From: Streptomyces roseoviridis
GTDB lineage: Bacteria; Actinomycetota; Actinomycetes; Streptomycetales; Streptomycetaceae
NCBI RefSeq assembly: GCF_039535235.1
Contig: NZ_BAAAWU010000001.1
Coordinates: 744,001-808,000 of the forward strand
Direction: 5' to 3'
Length of the DNA stretch: 64,000 nucleotides
The position numbers and the translations under genes are program-made. Positions 8,579 to 17,724 of the stretch are shown piece after piece. The notes under the pieces are model-generated. The model worked only from the letters and a program-made list of their open reading frames with translations. It made no database searches and was not told the origin of the DNA. Every line of letters starts with the position of its first letter. The first letter of the stretch is position 1.

Positions 8579-9985
8579 ATGAGCCCTGTCCTCACCGCTG
8601 TGGTGGGCATCGTCGTCCTGTTGGTGCTGCTCGGCCTCGTCGTGATCACGCGCTACAAGGTCGCCGGGCCCAGCGAGGCGTTCATCATCACCGGTCGGCG
8701 CGGCAAGAAGACCACCGATCCCACGACCGGGCGCGAGTACACGGACAACAGCGGCCAGAAGGTCGTGGTCGGCGGCGGGGTCTTCGTCGTGCCGTTCGTG
8801 CAGCAGAAGTTCAGCCTCGACCTGTCCAGCCGGCACATCCCCGTCGCGGTGCGCGGCGCCGTCACCCTGCGCGGTGTGAAGGCGAACCTGGAGGGGGTCG
8901 CCATCGTCAAGGTCGGCGGGACCGAGGACTCGATCAGGGCGGCGGCCCAGCGGTTCCTGATGCAGCAGGACGGCATCGTCGGCTTCACCCAGGAGGTGCT
9001 CTCCGGCGCGCTGCGCTCCATCGTCGGCCGGATGTCGGTGGAGGACATCATCCGCGACCGCGCCGCGTTCGCCGGGCAGGTCGCCGAGGAGGCCGAGGCG
9101 AGCCTGTCGGGCCAGGGCCTGGTGCTCGACGCCTTCCAGATCCAGGACATCACCACCGAGGGCTCCTACCTGGAGGACCTCGGCCGCCCGGAGGCGGCCC
9201 GGGCCAAGCAGGAGGCCGACATCGCCGAGGCCGTCGCCCGCCGTGCCGCCGAACAGGCCCGACTGAAGGCGGAGGAGGAGATCGCCGTCGCCCAGCGGAC
9301 GCTGTACCTGAAGCAGGCCGAGATCAAGGCGCAGACGGACGAGGCGGCGGCGCAGGCCAACGCGGCGGGTCCGCTCGCCGAGGCCGCCCGGCAGCAGGAC
9401 ATCCTGTCCGAGCAGGAGAAGGTCGCCGCCCGCCAGGCCGCGCTGACGGACCGGCAGCTGGACACCCAGGTCCGCAAGCCCGCGGACGCCGCCCGCTACC
9501 AGGCGGAGCAGGAGGCGGAGGCCCGCCGTATCGCCTCGGTGAAGGAGGCGGAGGCCGCGGCCGAGCGGGCCCGGCTGACCGGTGAGGGCGAGAAGGCGCA
9601 GCGCGCCGCGCTCGCCGAGGCCGTACGCATCGAGGGCGAGGCGGAGGCCGCCGCCATCGGCGCCAAGGGCGCGGCGGAGGCCGAGGCCATGCGGAAGAAG
9701 GCCGACGCCTTCGCGCAGTACGGCGACGCCGCCGTCCTGCAGATGCTCGTCGAGGTCCTGCCGCAGGTCGTCGCCAAGGCCGCCGAACCGCTCGCCGCGG
9801 TCGACAAGATGACCGTCATCTCCACCGACGGAGCGAGCCGGCTGACCCGCACCGTGACCGACAACGTCACCCAGGGCATGGAACTGCTCTCCTCCGCCAC
9901 CGGCGTCGACCTCGCCGCGCTCCTCCAGGGCATCACACAGAAGAAGCCGGAGACACAGGGCGCGCAGGTCGAGATCACCGACTGA
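8579..9985 (+). CDS. Flotillin-like SPFH-domain protein
   Basis: 468-residue membrane-domain scaffold. The start ATG at 8579 follows GAAGGGGG by eight bases; the longer frame is not needed. Residues 4-22 form an N-terminal membrane anchor. Residues 30-200 are the SPFH/band-7 domain (VPFVQQKFSLDLSSRHIPV, LRSIVGRMSVEDIIRDR). From about 210 to 390 runs the Ala/Glu-rich coiled coil with repeated EAEA and AARQ stretches that drives oligomerisation. It is co-transcribed with the NfeD-like gene and followed by a clear hairpin. The likely role is organising ordered membrane microdomains at the cytoplasmic face. Confidence 0.93.
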   Translation: MSPVLTAVVGIVVLLVLLGLVVITRYKVAGPSEAFIITGRRGKKTTDPTTGREYTDNSGQKVVVGGGVFVVPFVQQKFSLDLSSRHIPVAVRGAVTLRGVKANLEGVAIVKVGGTEDSIRAAAQRFLMQQDGIVGFTQEVLSGALRSIVGRMSVEDIIRDRAAFAGQVAEEAEASLSGQGLVLDAFQIQDITTEGSYLEDLGRPEAARAKQEADIAEAVARRAAEQARLKAEEEIAVAQRTLYLKQAEIKAQTDEAAAQANAAGPLAEAARQQDILSEQEKVAARQAALTDRQLDTQVRKPADAARYQAEQEAEARRIASVKEAEAAAERARLTGEGEKAQRAALAEAVRIEGEAEAAAIGAKGAAEAEAMRKKADAFAQYGDAAVLQMLVEVLPQVVAKAAEPLAAVDKMTVISTDGASRLTRTVTDNVTQGMELLSSATGVDLAALLQGITQKKPETQGAQVEITD

Positions 9986-9996
9986 ACGACGGGTCC

Positions 9997-10022
9997 GACG
10001 GCACCCCGCGAGGGGTGCCGTC
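9997..10022 (+). terminator. Hairpin after the flotillin gene
   Basis: GACGGCACCCC pairs perfectly with GGGGTGCCGTC across a GCGA tetraloop, 12 bases beyond the stop, followed by a short C/T-rich run. Confidence 0.85.
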
Positions 10023-10104
10023 CTCTTCGCCGGCGGCGGCGCTGACGCCCTCCTGCGCCGACCGGGCGCAGCCGGGCGGCCGGAACTCTTCGTCGCGGCG
10101 CGCT

Positions 10105-10206
10105 TCAGCCGTGGACGATGACGGCGACGGATGCGGTGGCGTGGTGGAGCACCGCGTGCGTGACGCCGCCGATGTGCGGGCCGAAGGGGTCGCGGCGTAC
10201 TCGCCC
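10105..10206 (-). pseudogene. Remnant C-terminus of a universal stress protein
   Basis: The minus strand encodes about 33 residues ending in RRDPFGPHIGGVTHAVLHHA and SVAVIVHG, the unmistakable last strand and helix of a two-domain USP. There is no preceding domain and no start. It lies immediately downstream of an intact USP whose own C-terminus reads LGPVTHAVLHHATAPVAVV, so it may be the tail of a lost tandem copy. Confidence 0.7.
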
Positions 10207-10219
10207 CCGGGCTGCGGCC

Positions 10220-11095
10220 CTAACTGGCGGGACAGTCGTGAGGCACGACAGCCACGGGGGCCGTGGCATGGTGCAGAACGGCGTGGGTGACCGGACCGAG
10301 GCGCCGCAGGCCCTCCTCGTGGCTGCGCCGCCCGACGACCACCAGGCCGGCACGGGCGCTGCTGGACAGCAGGACCTCGGAGGCCGAGCCGATCTCGAAG
10401 TGCTCGACGACCTCCACCTGCGGGTACGTGTCGCGCCACGGCTTCAGGGTGTCGGCCAGGACCTCCCTGTTGATCTGCTCCAGACCGTCCGCCTCGGGGA
10501 CCAGATACAGCGAACCCGGGCTCCAGGCGAGGACCGTCGGGACGCTCCAGGCGTGTACGGCACGCAGCGTCGCTCCGCGTCCGGCCGCGGCGGAGAAGGC
10601 GAACTCCAGGACCGATTCACCGGTCTGCCCGGGTTCGACACCGACCACCACTTCCGGGGTCCGCTCGGGCGCGCCGGGGTTCGGCCTTCCCACCATGACG
10701 ACCGGCCCTGCCGCATGGCGCAACACCTTCAGCGATACGGAACCGACCAGGTATCCGGTCAGGGTCCCGTATCCGCGTGACCCCAGGACCAGCATGTCGG
10801 CGCGTGCGGCCTCGGCAAGGAGGGCGGGCACCGGGTCCTCGACGAGGAGCTCCGTGGTGACGTCAAGGGTCGGGTGCTGCCCGACCACGCGGGACCGGGC
10901 CTCGGCGAGCATGTCGCGCACCCACCGCTCCTCGGCCGCCCGGTCGCCGACGTACACCACGTCGGTGGGGCGCCAGACCCAGGCGTGGACAAGACGCAGG
11001 GACGCCCCCCGGCGATCGGCCTCCTGCGCGGCCCAGTCCGCCGCCGCCGAGGCGTGGTCGGTCCCGTCCAGTCCTACGGTGATGATGCCAGACAT
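10220..11095 (-). CDS. Universal stress protein, two-domain (USP 1)
   Basis: 291 aa from the ATG at 11095, with GGGAGG six bases upstream. There are two tandem USP folds, about residues 1-140 and 150-285. Domain 1 keeps the nucleotide-binding loop GSRGYGTLTGYLVGSVS (GxxG-x9-GS), so ATP binding is expected. Domain 2 ends with GPVTHAVLHHATAPVAVVPH. Such proteins are hallmark members of the DosR/OsdR regulons and support survival in non-growing, low-oxygen cells. A GGGGCC-GATC-GTCCCC dyad lies 84 bases upstream. It is divergent from the flavohaemoglobin gene. Confidence 0.93.
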   Translation of the reverse strand: MSGIITVGLDGTDHASAAADWAAQEADRRGASLRLVHAWVWRPTDVVYVGDRAAEERWVRDMLAEARSRVVGQHPTLDVTTELLVEDPVPALLAEAARADMLVLGSRGYGTLTGYLVGSVSLKVLRHAAGPVVMVGRPNPGAPERTPEVVVGVEPGQTGESVLEFAFSAAAGRGATLRAVHAWSVPTVLAWSPGSLYLVPEADGLEQINREVLADTLKPWRDTYPQVEVVEHFEIGSASEVLLSSSARAGLVVVGRRSHEEGLRRLGPVTHAVLHHATAPVAVVPHDCPAS

Positions 11096-11178
11096 GCTGC
11101 CTCCCGATGCCGCCGTTGAGAGCGGGGCCCCAGCGGATGTGATGTCCTCAGCCTCACACGGGGCCGGCAGACGGCACC

Positions 11179-11215
11179 GGGGCCGATCGTCCCCGATGCG
11201 GGCCTGAGCGGCCCT
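11179..11215. promoter_or_regulatory. Two OsdR-type dyads ahead of USP 1
   Basis: GGGGCC-GATC-GTCCCC at 11179-11194 and a weaker GGGCC-TGAGC-GGCCCT at 11200-11215, both 84-120 bases before the USP start on the minus strand. Confidence 0.6.
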
Positions 11216-11489
11216 GGTCTGCCACGCGTGGGCGCCCCCCTTCCGCTCTCCGGCCAGAGTGGATGCCGTGATCGCCCGAAGGTCCGGCGCGCGAGGCTGA
11301 TGCACCGTGGAAGGGGAGGCGCCCGGCGGTCTTCCTGTCCGCCTCGGCGCCGGGTGCTCCGCGCTCAGGGGGGACCGCTGACGCCGCGACGCACCGCGCC
11401 ACAGCCGCGACTCGTTCGTGACCGGCCAGTGCCGGTTCGGCCCCTGCTCAGCACCTCGGGACCATCGATCGTTCGTCGTGCACCGCGCA

Positions 11490-11504
11490 GGGGCCGCTGG
11501 TCCC
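11490..11504. promoter_or_regulatory. Weak OsdR-type dyad in the flavohaemoglobin leader
   Basis: GGGGCCGCTGGTCCC, with arms GGGGCC/GGTCCC and a three-base centre, about 160 bases before the flavohaemoglobin start. Confidence 0.35.
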
Positions 11505-11545
11505 GGCTCGCGTGGCCCGGGACGGGCCCGGGGGGCCCTGACCTG

Positions 11546-11561
11546 CGGGACCATGGTCCCG
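11546..11561. promoter_or_regulatory. Perfect OsdR/DevR-type palindrome ahead of flavohaemoglobin
   Basis: CGGGACCATGGTCCCG is a perfect 16-bp palindrome, 102 bases before the flavohaemoglobin ATG. Its GGGAC-N4-GTCCC core matches the centre of the mycobacterial Dos box. Confidence 0.7.
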
Positions 11562-11663
11562 CGTCCTGCGTTCCGAAGCGGCGCGGCGGTCCCGAGCTGT
11601 TAGACCGGACGGTGCCTGCCGCTGCGCGGCGCCCATCCCTCCGCTTCCTCTCTCAGGAGTGTC

Positions 11664-12869
11664 ATGCTGTCTGCCGAGTCGGCCTCGCTGATCCGGGCCA
11701 CCCTGCCTGCCGTCGGCGAGTCGCTGGACGAGATAACCACCCGCTTCTACGCGACGATGCTCGCCGAGCACCCCGAACTGCTGGACGGCATGTTCAATCG
11801 AGGAAACCAGGCGAACGGCGCACAGCGCCGGGCGCTGGCCGGGTCGATCGCCGCCTTCGCCGGAGCGCTGCTGGCCGACCCCGACACCCGCCCGGACGCC
11901 CTGCTCGCCCGCATCGCCCACAAGCACGTCGCCGTCGGCGTCACCGAAGACCAGTACACGGTCGTGCACAAGTACCTGTTCGCCGCCATCGCCGAGGTCC
12001 TGGGCGAAGCGGTCACCCCTGACGTCGCGGCCGCCTGGGACGAGGTCTACTGGCTGATGGCCGGCGCTCTCATCGCTCAGGAGGCACGCCTCTACCTCGA
12101 GGCACAGGTACGGCCCGGACACCCGTGGCGGCAGTGGACCATCATCGAACGCCGCCAGGAGACCCCCGACACCGTCTCCTTCCTGCTCCGCCCCGCCGAC
12201 GGCGCCGCTGCCCCTCGTGCTCGGGCCGGGCAGTACGTCAGCGTGCGCGTGCAGATGCCGGACGGAGTGCACCAGCTTCGCCAGTACAGCCTTTCCTCGG
12301 CTCCCGGCGACCAGATGCGCCGCATCACCGTCAAGCGCGCGACCGGCGAAGGAGAAGCCCCCGACGGTGAGGTGTCGGGCCTGCTGCACCGCACCCTCGA
12401 GGCCGGCGACGAACTCACCCTTTCCGCCCCCTTCGGCGATGTCGTGCTCGACGATTCGGACGCACCCCTGCTCCTCGTCTCCGCCGGCATCGGCTGCACG
12501 CCCATGGTCTCCATGCTCGAACACCTCGCGGCCACCGCCCCCACCCGCCCCGTCACCGTCCTGCACGCCGACCGCTCACCCGCCGACCACGCCCTGCGCG
12601 CCGACACCGACCGGCTCGTCGGCACGCTGCCGAACGCACGCGCCACGTTCTGGTACGAACGGGACGCGGAGCAGGAGACCGGCTTCCGGACGGGGCGGAT
12701 GCATCTCGATGCGCTGGAACTGCCCGCCGACGCGAGCGTGTACCTGTGCGGCCCGCTCCCCTTCATGCGCGAGGTCAGGGCGCAACTGCTGCGCGGCGGA
12801 ATACCCGCCCGCAACATCCGCTACGAGGTCTTCGGCCCCGACCTGTGGCTGGCCGACGCCACGCACTGA
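11664..12869 (+). CDS. hmp: Flavohaemoglobin (nitric oxide dioxygenase)
   Basis: 401-residue cytoplasmic enzyme that converts NO to nitrate using O2 and NAD(P)H. The start ATG at 11664 follows AGGAG. Residues 1-138 are the globin domain: distal Tyr in TTRFYATML, Gln in GNQANGAQ and the proximal haem His in IAHKHVAVGV. Residues about 150-255 form the FAD domain (RQYSLSSAPG), and 260-401 the NAD domain (SAGIGCTPMVSML and CGPLPFMREV). All key residues are present and the length is normal. A perfect palindrome of the OsdR type lies in its promoter, fitting low-oxygen and NO control. Confidence 0.96.
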   Translation: MLSAESASLIRATLPAVGESLDEITTRFYATMLAEHPELLDGMFNRGNQANGAQRRALAGSIAAFAGALLADPDTRPDALLARIAHKHVAVGVTEDQYTVVHKYLFAAIAEVLGEAVTPDVAAAWDEVYWLMAGALIAQEARLYLEAQVRPGHPWRQWTIIERRQETPDTVSFLLRPADGAAAPRARAGQYVSVRVQMPDGVHQLRQYSLSSAPGDQMRRITVKRATGEGEAPDGEVSGLLHRTLEAGDELTLSAPFGDVVLDDSDAPLLLVSAGIGCTPMVSMLEHLAATAPTRPVTVLHADRSPADHALRADTDRLVGTLPNARATFWYERDAEQETGFRTGRMHLDALELPADASVYLCGPLPFMREVRAQLLRGGIPARNIRYEVFGPDLWLADATH

Positions 12870-12923
12870 CCCTCCGCGGCCGACGGCCAGGACCTTTCGA
12901 CCCTCGCCGTGTCCGAGCGGCTC

Positions 12924-12951
12924 CTGCCCCCTCCTGCTTGCGGGGGGGCAG
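12924..12951 (+). terminator. Probable hairpin after flavohaemoglobin
   Basis: CTGCCCCC pairs with GGGGGCAG around a loop of about 12 bases, 55 bases beyond the stop. No T-run is present, as is usual in Streptomyces. Confidence 0.5.
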
Positions 12952-13008
12952 GCCGGAGGCCCAGGTGGGGCATGGCGCTCCAGGACGCGAAGGCCGCTCG
13001 GGCGGGGG

Positions 13009-13155
13009 TCACCCTCCGCCGGGGGTCCGGATGGCGAGGACGGCCATGTCGTCGTGGCCGTCGCTGGGATGGTGGTCGGCGAGTGCGTGTACCAGGGCGT
13101 CCAGTGGCCGGGTGGCATGGGCGGCGGCGAGGTCCGCGCAGCGGCCCCTGCCCCG
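13009..13155 (-). pseudogene. Remnant C-terminus of a SpoIIE/PP2C-type phosphatase
   Basis: The minus strand encodes about 48 residues ending LVHALADHHPSDGHDDMAVL then AIRTPGGG and a stop. The DGHDDMAVLAIR end is the classic metal-binding tail of SpoIIE-family serine phosphatases in actinomycetes. No catalytic core or start precedes it; an in-frame stop lies about 30 bases further upstream. It sits just downstream of a truncated pyruvate phosphate dikinase gene, so one deletion may have removed both bodies. Confidence 0.65.
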
Positions 13156-13213
13156 GTGTGGCGTCCGGTTCCTCGTCGGCGTTCACCACACCACCTCACT
13201 CATCACGCCCACG

Positions 13214-14332
13214 CTATGCGTGCCCCCCTTCCGTGGCCGGGAGCACACACCGACAGCCCACCCGGGCCGGCGAGGACGTTTCGGCTGTCGCGTCGGCGCG
13301 GCAGGGAGCCGGCTGCCGCGGCGGGCGGATCCGCAGCATCCACAGCGTGCCCCGCTCGATGGTGAACTCGATGGAGCACAGGCCCCGGTAGTGACTCTCC
13401 AGCGTCCGCATGCAGTCGCGCAGCCTTCCGAAGGAGACGGGGTCGAGGTGTTCCAGTTCCCGGAGGGGCACGGTGTCACGGATTCCGGCGATGACGTCCT
13501 CGCCCTGGGCGTTCGGAAGGTAGTCGCCGTAGACGCCGGGCGGTCCGGTCCCCGGGGCACGGGTGAAGGCGACGCCGCTGCCGGAGTCGGGGCCGCGGTT
13601 GCCGAAGACCATGGTCTGGACGGTGACGGCGGTGCCCAGGGTGTCGGGGATGTGCTCGCGACGCCGGGAGAGCCGCGCCCGCTCGCCGTTCCACGTGGTG
13701 AAGACGGCGAGAACGGCCCGGCGGAGCTGCTCGGCGGGGTCCTGTGGGAACTCCTCTCCCGTCTCTTCCAGAATCAGATCCTTGTACGTCTCGACCAGGC
13801 GGATCAGGTCGCAGGTGTCCACCTGGGTGTCGTCGGCGGCGTGATGCTGCCGTTCGATCGCGGTCAGGATGCTCTCGAAGCGTGCGCTGTCGACGCCCAT
13901 GACCGTGCTGCCGAACATCTGCACGAGGCGACGGTAGGAGTCCCAGGCGAACCGCTCCGGTCCAGGGGGCCTGCCCAGGCCCAGGACGGACAGGTCGTTG
14001 AGACCGATGTCGAGGACGGTGTCCATGGTGCCCGGCACGGGGACCGGGGCACTGGAACGGACGGAGAGCAGCAGAGGGTCGTCCACCTGGCCGAGCCGTC
14101 GCCCGACGGTGCGTTCCAGGGCCGCGAGGTGTTCACCGATCTGGCGTTCCAGCTCCGGGGGTGGCTCCCCGGTCTCCTGGAAGACCCGGCAGGCGTCCGT
14201 GGTGACCGTGAAGCCGGGCGGCACGGGCAGGCCCATGCGGGTCATCTCGGCGAGGTGCGCGCCTTTGCCGCCGAGGAGGTCGGTCATGTGCCGGCCGCCC
14301 TCGGCGAAGTCGTACACGTACTTCGGATGCAT
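13214..14332 (-). pseudogene. ppdK: Pyruvate phosphate dikinase, truncated to the nucleotide-binding domain
   Basis: 372 aa against about 880-900 for the full enzyme. The start MHPKYVYDFAEGG at 14332, with GGGAG upstream, is intact. The ATP-grasp part is recognisable (LLGGKGAHLAEMTRMGLPVP, SVRSSAPVPVPGTMDTVLD, GNRGPDSGSGVAFTR). Similarity stops at IERGTLWMLRIRPPRQP, after which an unrelated Arg/Ala-rich tail runs to the stop. The phosphohistidine swivel domain and the PEP/pyruvate barrel are missing, so the normal PEP-forming reaction is impossible. It follows pflA by 69 bases on the same strand, so it was probably part of a pyruvate-handling operon. Confidence 0.8.
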
Positions 14333-14401
14333 GGGGTGTCTCCCTTCCTGTGGGCAGCAGGGGCACCGTGGACGCCCCGCACGGCCCGGAGTGCCGTTGA
14401 C

Positions 14402-15130
14402 TCACAGGGCTCGCAGGCCGTGGGCGCGGAACCGGTCGCGCACGCGCTCGACGAGAGCGACGTCGGGAAGCGGACTGTCGCGGAGGGGAAAGGGGGTGCC
14501 GAGCGCGTCGTACTTGGCGGCACCGAGCTTGTGGAAGGGCAGGACGTCGACGCGGTCGACGTTGTCCAGGTCCACGAGGAAGCGAGCGAGGCCGTCGACG
14601 GACGCGGGGTCGTCGGTCCAGCCGGGGACGAGGACGTAGCGGATCCAGGCGGGGACGCCGAGACGGTTCAGGCGGGTGGCGAAGTCGAGGGTCGGCGCGA
14701 GGCGGCCGCCGGTCAGGCGCCGGTAGACGCCGGCGTCGAAGGACTTGATGTCGAGCAGGACGAGGTCGGTGTCGGCCAGGAGGGCGTCGTCGGCCCGATG
14801 GCCCAGGGCACCGGAGGTGTCGAGGGCGGTGTGCAGGCCCAGCTCCTTGCACCGCCGCAGGACCTCGGCCGTGAAGGCGGACTGCAGCAGGGGTTCACCG
14901 CCGGTGAGGGTCACTCCCCCACCGGCCAGGTCGGTGAACCGCCGGTACCGCTCGATGCGGGACACCACGTCGTCCACGGTGACCGGCTCCCCGTCGCGCA
15001 TGTGCCAGGTGTCGGGGTTGGCGCAGTACAGGCAGCGCAACGGACAGCCGCTGAGGAAGAGGACGAAGCGGGTCCCGGGCCCGTCCACGCCGGTGGACAG
15101 GTCCCAGGAGTGGATGCGGCCGGTGGTCAT
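14402..15130 (-). CDS. pflA: Pyruvate formate-lyase activating enzyme (radical SAM)
   Basis: 242-residue radical-SAM enzyme that installs the glycyl radical on pyruvate formate-lyase. The start ATG at 15130 overlaps the pflB stop (ATGA), which fixes it and implies translational coupling. The cluster motif CPLRCLYC (CxxxCxxC) lies at about residues 29-36. The SAM-binding [13 protein letters not shown] follows, then DTSGAL and [15 protein letters not shown], all standard for this family. The activation reaction needs strictly low oxygen, which makes the gene notable in an actinomycete. Confidence 0.95.
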   Translation of the reverse strand: MTTGRIHSWDLSTGVDGPGTRFVLFLSGCPLRCLYCANPDTWHMRDGEPVTVDDVVSRIERYRRFTDLAGGGVTLTGGEPLLQSAFTAEVLRRCKELGLHTALDTSGALGHRADDALLADTDLVLLDIKSFDAGVYRRLTGGRLAPTLDFATRLNRLGVPAWIRYVLVPGWTDDPASVDGLARFLVDLDNVDRVDVLPFHKLGAAKYDALGTPFPLRDSPLPDVALVERVRDRFRAHGLRAL

Positions 15131-17397
15131 CGCGCACCGTGAAACGTGCGGCTGATGACGTCCAGTTGCTGTTCGCGGGTGAGCCGGACGAAGTTGACGG
15201 CGTATCCGGAGACCCGGATGGTCAGCTCCGGGTAGTCCTCGGGGTGTTCCATGGCGTCCTCCAGTGTGGCGCGGTCGAGGACGTTGACGTTCATGTGGAA
15301 GCCGCCTGCGGCCGTGTAGGCGTCGAGGATTCCGACGAGGTTCCCCGCCCGTTCGTCCGGGTCGTGCCCCAGCCCCTCCGGAGTGATGGTCGAGGTCAGG
15401 GAGATGCCGTCGCGGGCCTGGTCGTACGGGATCTTCGCGACCGACAGGGCCGACGCCGCCATGCCGTGGTGGTCGCGGCCGTTCATCGGGTTGGCGCCCG
15501 GCGCGAACGGTGCTCCGGCGCGCCGGCCGTCGGGCGTGTTGCCCGTGTGCTTGCCGTACACGACGTTGGAGGTGATGGTGAGGACCGACTGCGTGTGCTC
15601 GGCACCCCGGTAGGTGGGGTGGCGCCGCACCTTGGCCATGAAGGAGCGGACCAGGTCGACGGCGATCGCGTCCGCCCGGTCGTCGTCGTTGCCGTAGGCC
15701 GGGTAGTCGCCTTCGACCCGGTAGTCGACGGCGAGCCCGGTGTGGTCCCGGAGGACCTTCACACGAGCGTGCTTGACGGCCGAGAGGCTGTCCGCCGCCA
15801 CGGAGAGACCCGCGACGCCGCACGCCATCGTGCGGTGGACCGGGTGGTCGTGCAGGGCCATCTCGACGCGCTCGTAGGCGTACTTGTCGTGCATGTAGTG
15901 GATCACGTTGAGCGCGTTGACGTAGGTCGCGGCGAGCCAGTCCAGCATGCGGTCGTACGCCTCGGCCACCTCGTCGTAGTCGAGGTACTCGCCGGTCAGC
16001 GGGGTGGTCGCGGGGGCGACCTGCTCGCCGGTCATCTCGTCGCGGCCTCCGTTGATCGCGTACAGGAGGGCCTTGGCGAGGTTGACGCGGGCGCCGAAGA
16101 ACTGCATCTGCTTGCCCACCGCCATGGCGGAGACGCAGCAGGCGATCGCCGAGTCGTCACCCGTGCGGGGGCGGAGCAGGTCGTCGGACTCGTACTGGAT
16201 CGAGCTGGTGTCGACGGAGACCTGGGCGCAGAACCGCTTGAACCCCTCGGGCAGTCGACGGGACCAGAGCACGGTCAGGTTGGGCTCCGGGGCGGGTCCG
16301 AGGTTGTAGAGGGTCTGGAGGAAGCGGAAGGAGGTGCGCGTGACCAGGGGCCGGCCGTCCTCTCCGATGCCGCCGACGGACTCGGTGACCCAGGTGGGGT
16401 CGCCGGAGAACAGTGCGTCGTACTCCGGCGTGCGCAGGAACCGCACGATCCGCAGCTTGATCACGAAGTCGTCGACGAGCTCCTGCGCGCGGGTCTCGTC
16501 GATGCGCCCCTCGTCGAGGTCGCGCTGGAGGTAGACGTCAAGGAAGGTGGAGGTGCGGCCCAGGGACATCGCCGCGCCGTTCTGCTCCTTCACCGCGGCC
16601 AGGAAGCCCAGGTACAGCCACTGGACGGCCTCGTGAGCGGTGGCGGCGGGACGCGAGACGTCGCAGCCGTAGGAGGCGGCCATGCGTTCCAGCTCGCCCA
16701 GCGCCCTGATCTGCTCGGACAGTTCCTCGCGGTCGCGGATGACGTCGGCCGCGGACGGGATGTGGTCGAGGCGTGACCGCTCGGCGCGCTTGGCGTCGAT
16801 CAGCCGGCTGGTCCCGTACAGGGCGACGCGGCGGTAGTCGCCGATGATCCGGCCCCGTCCGTAGGCGTCGGGCAGGCCGGTGATGACGCCCGCCTTGCGG
16901 GCGCGCAGCATCTCGGGGGTGTAGGCGTCGAAGACGCCGTCGTTGTGGGTCTTGCGGTAGGTGCCGAAGACCGTGGTGACGAAGGGGTCCGGTTCGAAGC
17001 CGTACGCGCGCAGCCCGTTCTCGACCATGCGCAGTCCGCCGTTGGGCATGATGGCCCGCTTCAGCGGGGCGTCGGTCTGCAGACCGACGATCAGCTCCCG
17101 GTCGCGGTCGATGTAACCGGGCGCGTGGGACGTGATGGTGGAGGGCGTCGCCGTGTCGACGTCGAGGATGCCCTTGCGGCGCTCCTCGGGGAAGAGGGAG
17201 GCGACTGTTCTCCACACGGCGAGCGTCCGGTCCGTGGGACCGGCCAGGAACGCCGCATCGCCCTCGTACGGCGTGTAGTTGTCCTGGATGAAGGAACGGA
17301 CGTCGATCTCCCGCATCCACTCTTCACCGGTGAAGCCGCGCCACGCCGCGTCGGTCTGGCCGGCGTTGTCGGCGGGGGGCTGGACGGTCACGGTCAT
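15127..17397 (-). CDS. pflB: Pyruvate formate-lyase (formate C-acetyltransferase)
   Basis: 756-residue glycyl-radical enzyme that splits pyruvate with CoA into acetyl-CoA and formate. The start ATG at 17397 has GGAG eight bases upstream. The adjacent catalytic cysteines are in [20 protein letters not shown], and the radical glycine is in the C-terminal [17 protein letters not shown]. Both are intact and the length is normal. It heads an operon with pflA and the remnant ppdK. Two OsdR-type dyads lie 143-182 bases upstream. With AdhE it would give fermentative redox balance when oxygen is absent. The radical enzyme is destroyed by air, so expression should be confined to hypoxic cells. Confidence 0.96.
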   Translation of the reverse strand: MTVTVQPPADNAGQTDAAWRGFTGEEWMREIDVRSFIQDNYTPYEGDAAFLAGPTDRTLAVWRTVASLFPEERRKGILDVDTATPSTITSHAPGYIDRDRELIVGLQTDAPLKRAIMPNGGLRMVENGLRAYGFEPDPFVTTVFGTYRKTHNDGVFDAYTPEMLRARKAGVITGLPDAYGRGRIIGDYRRVALYGTSRLIDAKRAERSRLDHIPSAADVIRDREELSEQIRALGELERMAASYGCDVSRPAATAHEAVQWLYLGFLAAVKEQNGAAMSLGRTSTFLDVYLQRDLDEGRIDETRAQELVDDFVIKLRIVRFLRTPEYDALFSGDPTWVTESVGGIGEDGRPLVTRTSFRFLQTLYNLGPAPEPNLTVLWSRRLPEGFKRFCAQVSVDTSSIQYESDDLLRPRTGDDSAIACCVSAMAVGKQMQFFGARVNLAKALLYAINGGRDEMTGEQVAPATTPLTGEYLDYDEVAEAYDRMLDWLAATYVNALNVIHYMHDKYAYERVEMALHDHPVHRTMACGVAGLSVAADSLSAVKHARVKVLRDHTGLAVDYRVEGDYPAYGNDDDRADAIAVDLVRSFMAKVRRHPTYRGAEHTQSVLTITSNVVYGKHTGNTPDGRRAGAPFAPGANPMNGRDHHGMAASALSVAKIPYDQARDGISLTSTITPEGLGHDPDERAGNLVGILDAYTAAGGFHMNVNVLDRATLEDAMEHPEDYPELTIRVSGYAVNFVRLTREQQLDVISRTFHGAR

Positions 17398-17539
17398 GTC
17401 GTCATCTCCAAGGGACGGCGGCCTGCGGGACGGGCGAGGTGGTCCGGTCTCACCTTCGATGTTCGTCGCCCGCCTGCGGCCGGCCGAGGGCCGGAAAGGT
17501 CGTGCGAAGCCGCCGACCGGCCTGGTCGATCCGGATGGA

Positions 17540-17579
17540 CGGGACCGGTGGTCCCGGTGACACGAGGGACCTTGTGCCC
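17540..17579. promoter_or_regulatory. Two OsdR-type dyads upstream of the pfl operon
   Basis: CGGGACC-GGT-GGTCCCG at 17540-17556 has perfect 7-bp arms. GGGAC-CTTG-TGCCC at 17566-17579 is a second, weaker site. Both lie in the 327-base gap between pflB and the upstream USP gene on the same strand. Confidence 0.65.
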
Positions 17580-17724
17580 TCCCTCACGGACGCCCGGTGT
17601 CGCCTCCGGGAGGGGGTGGGGCGGCCGCATGGGCGGCTCGGCCGCCCGAGTCGTCCGAGGACGGTGCCGGAGGCCGCACCCGGCACGGGCGGTGTCGTGC
17701 GCGCCGCTCAGCGGTGAGGCCCGT

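Noticed and set aside
13214-14332. Calling this a complete pyruvate phosphate dikinase
   Set aside because: Only the N-terminal nucleotide-binding part is present; the phosphohistidine and PEP-binding domains are absent.
12746-15142. A 798-residue plus-strand frame opposite ppdK and pflA
   Set aside because: Its sequence is low-complexity Gly/Val/Asp with no family, while the minus strand encodes recognised enzymes throughout.
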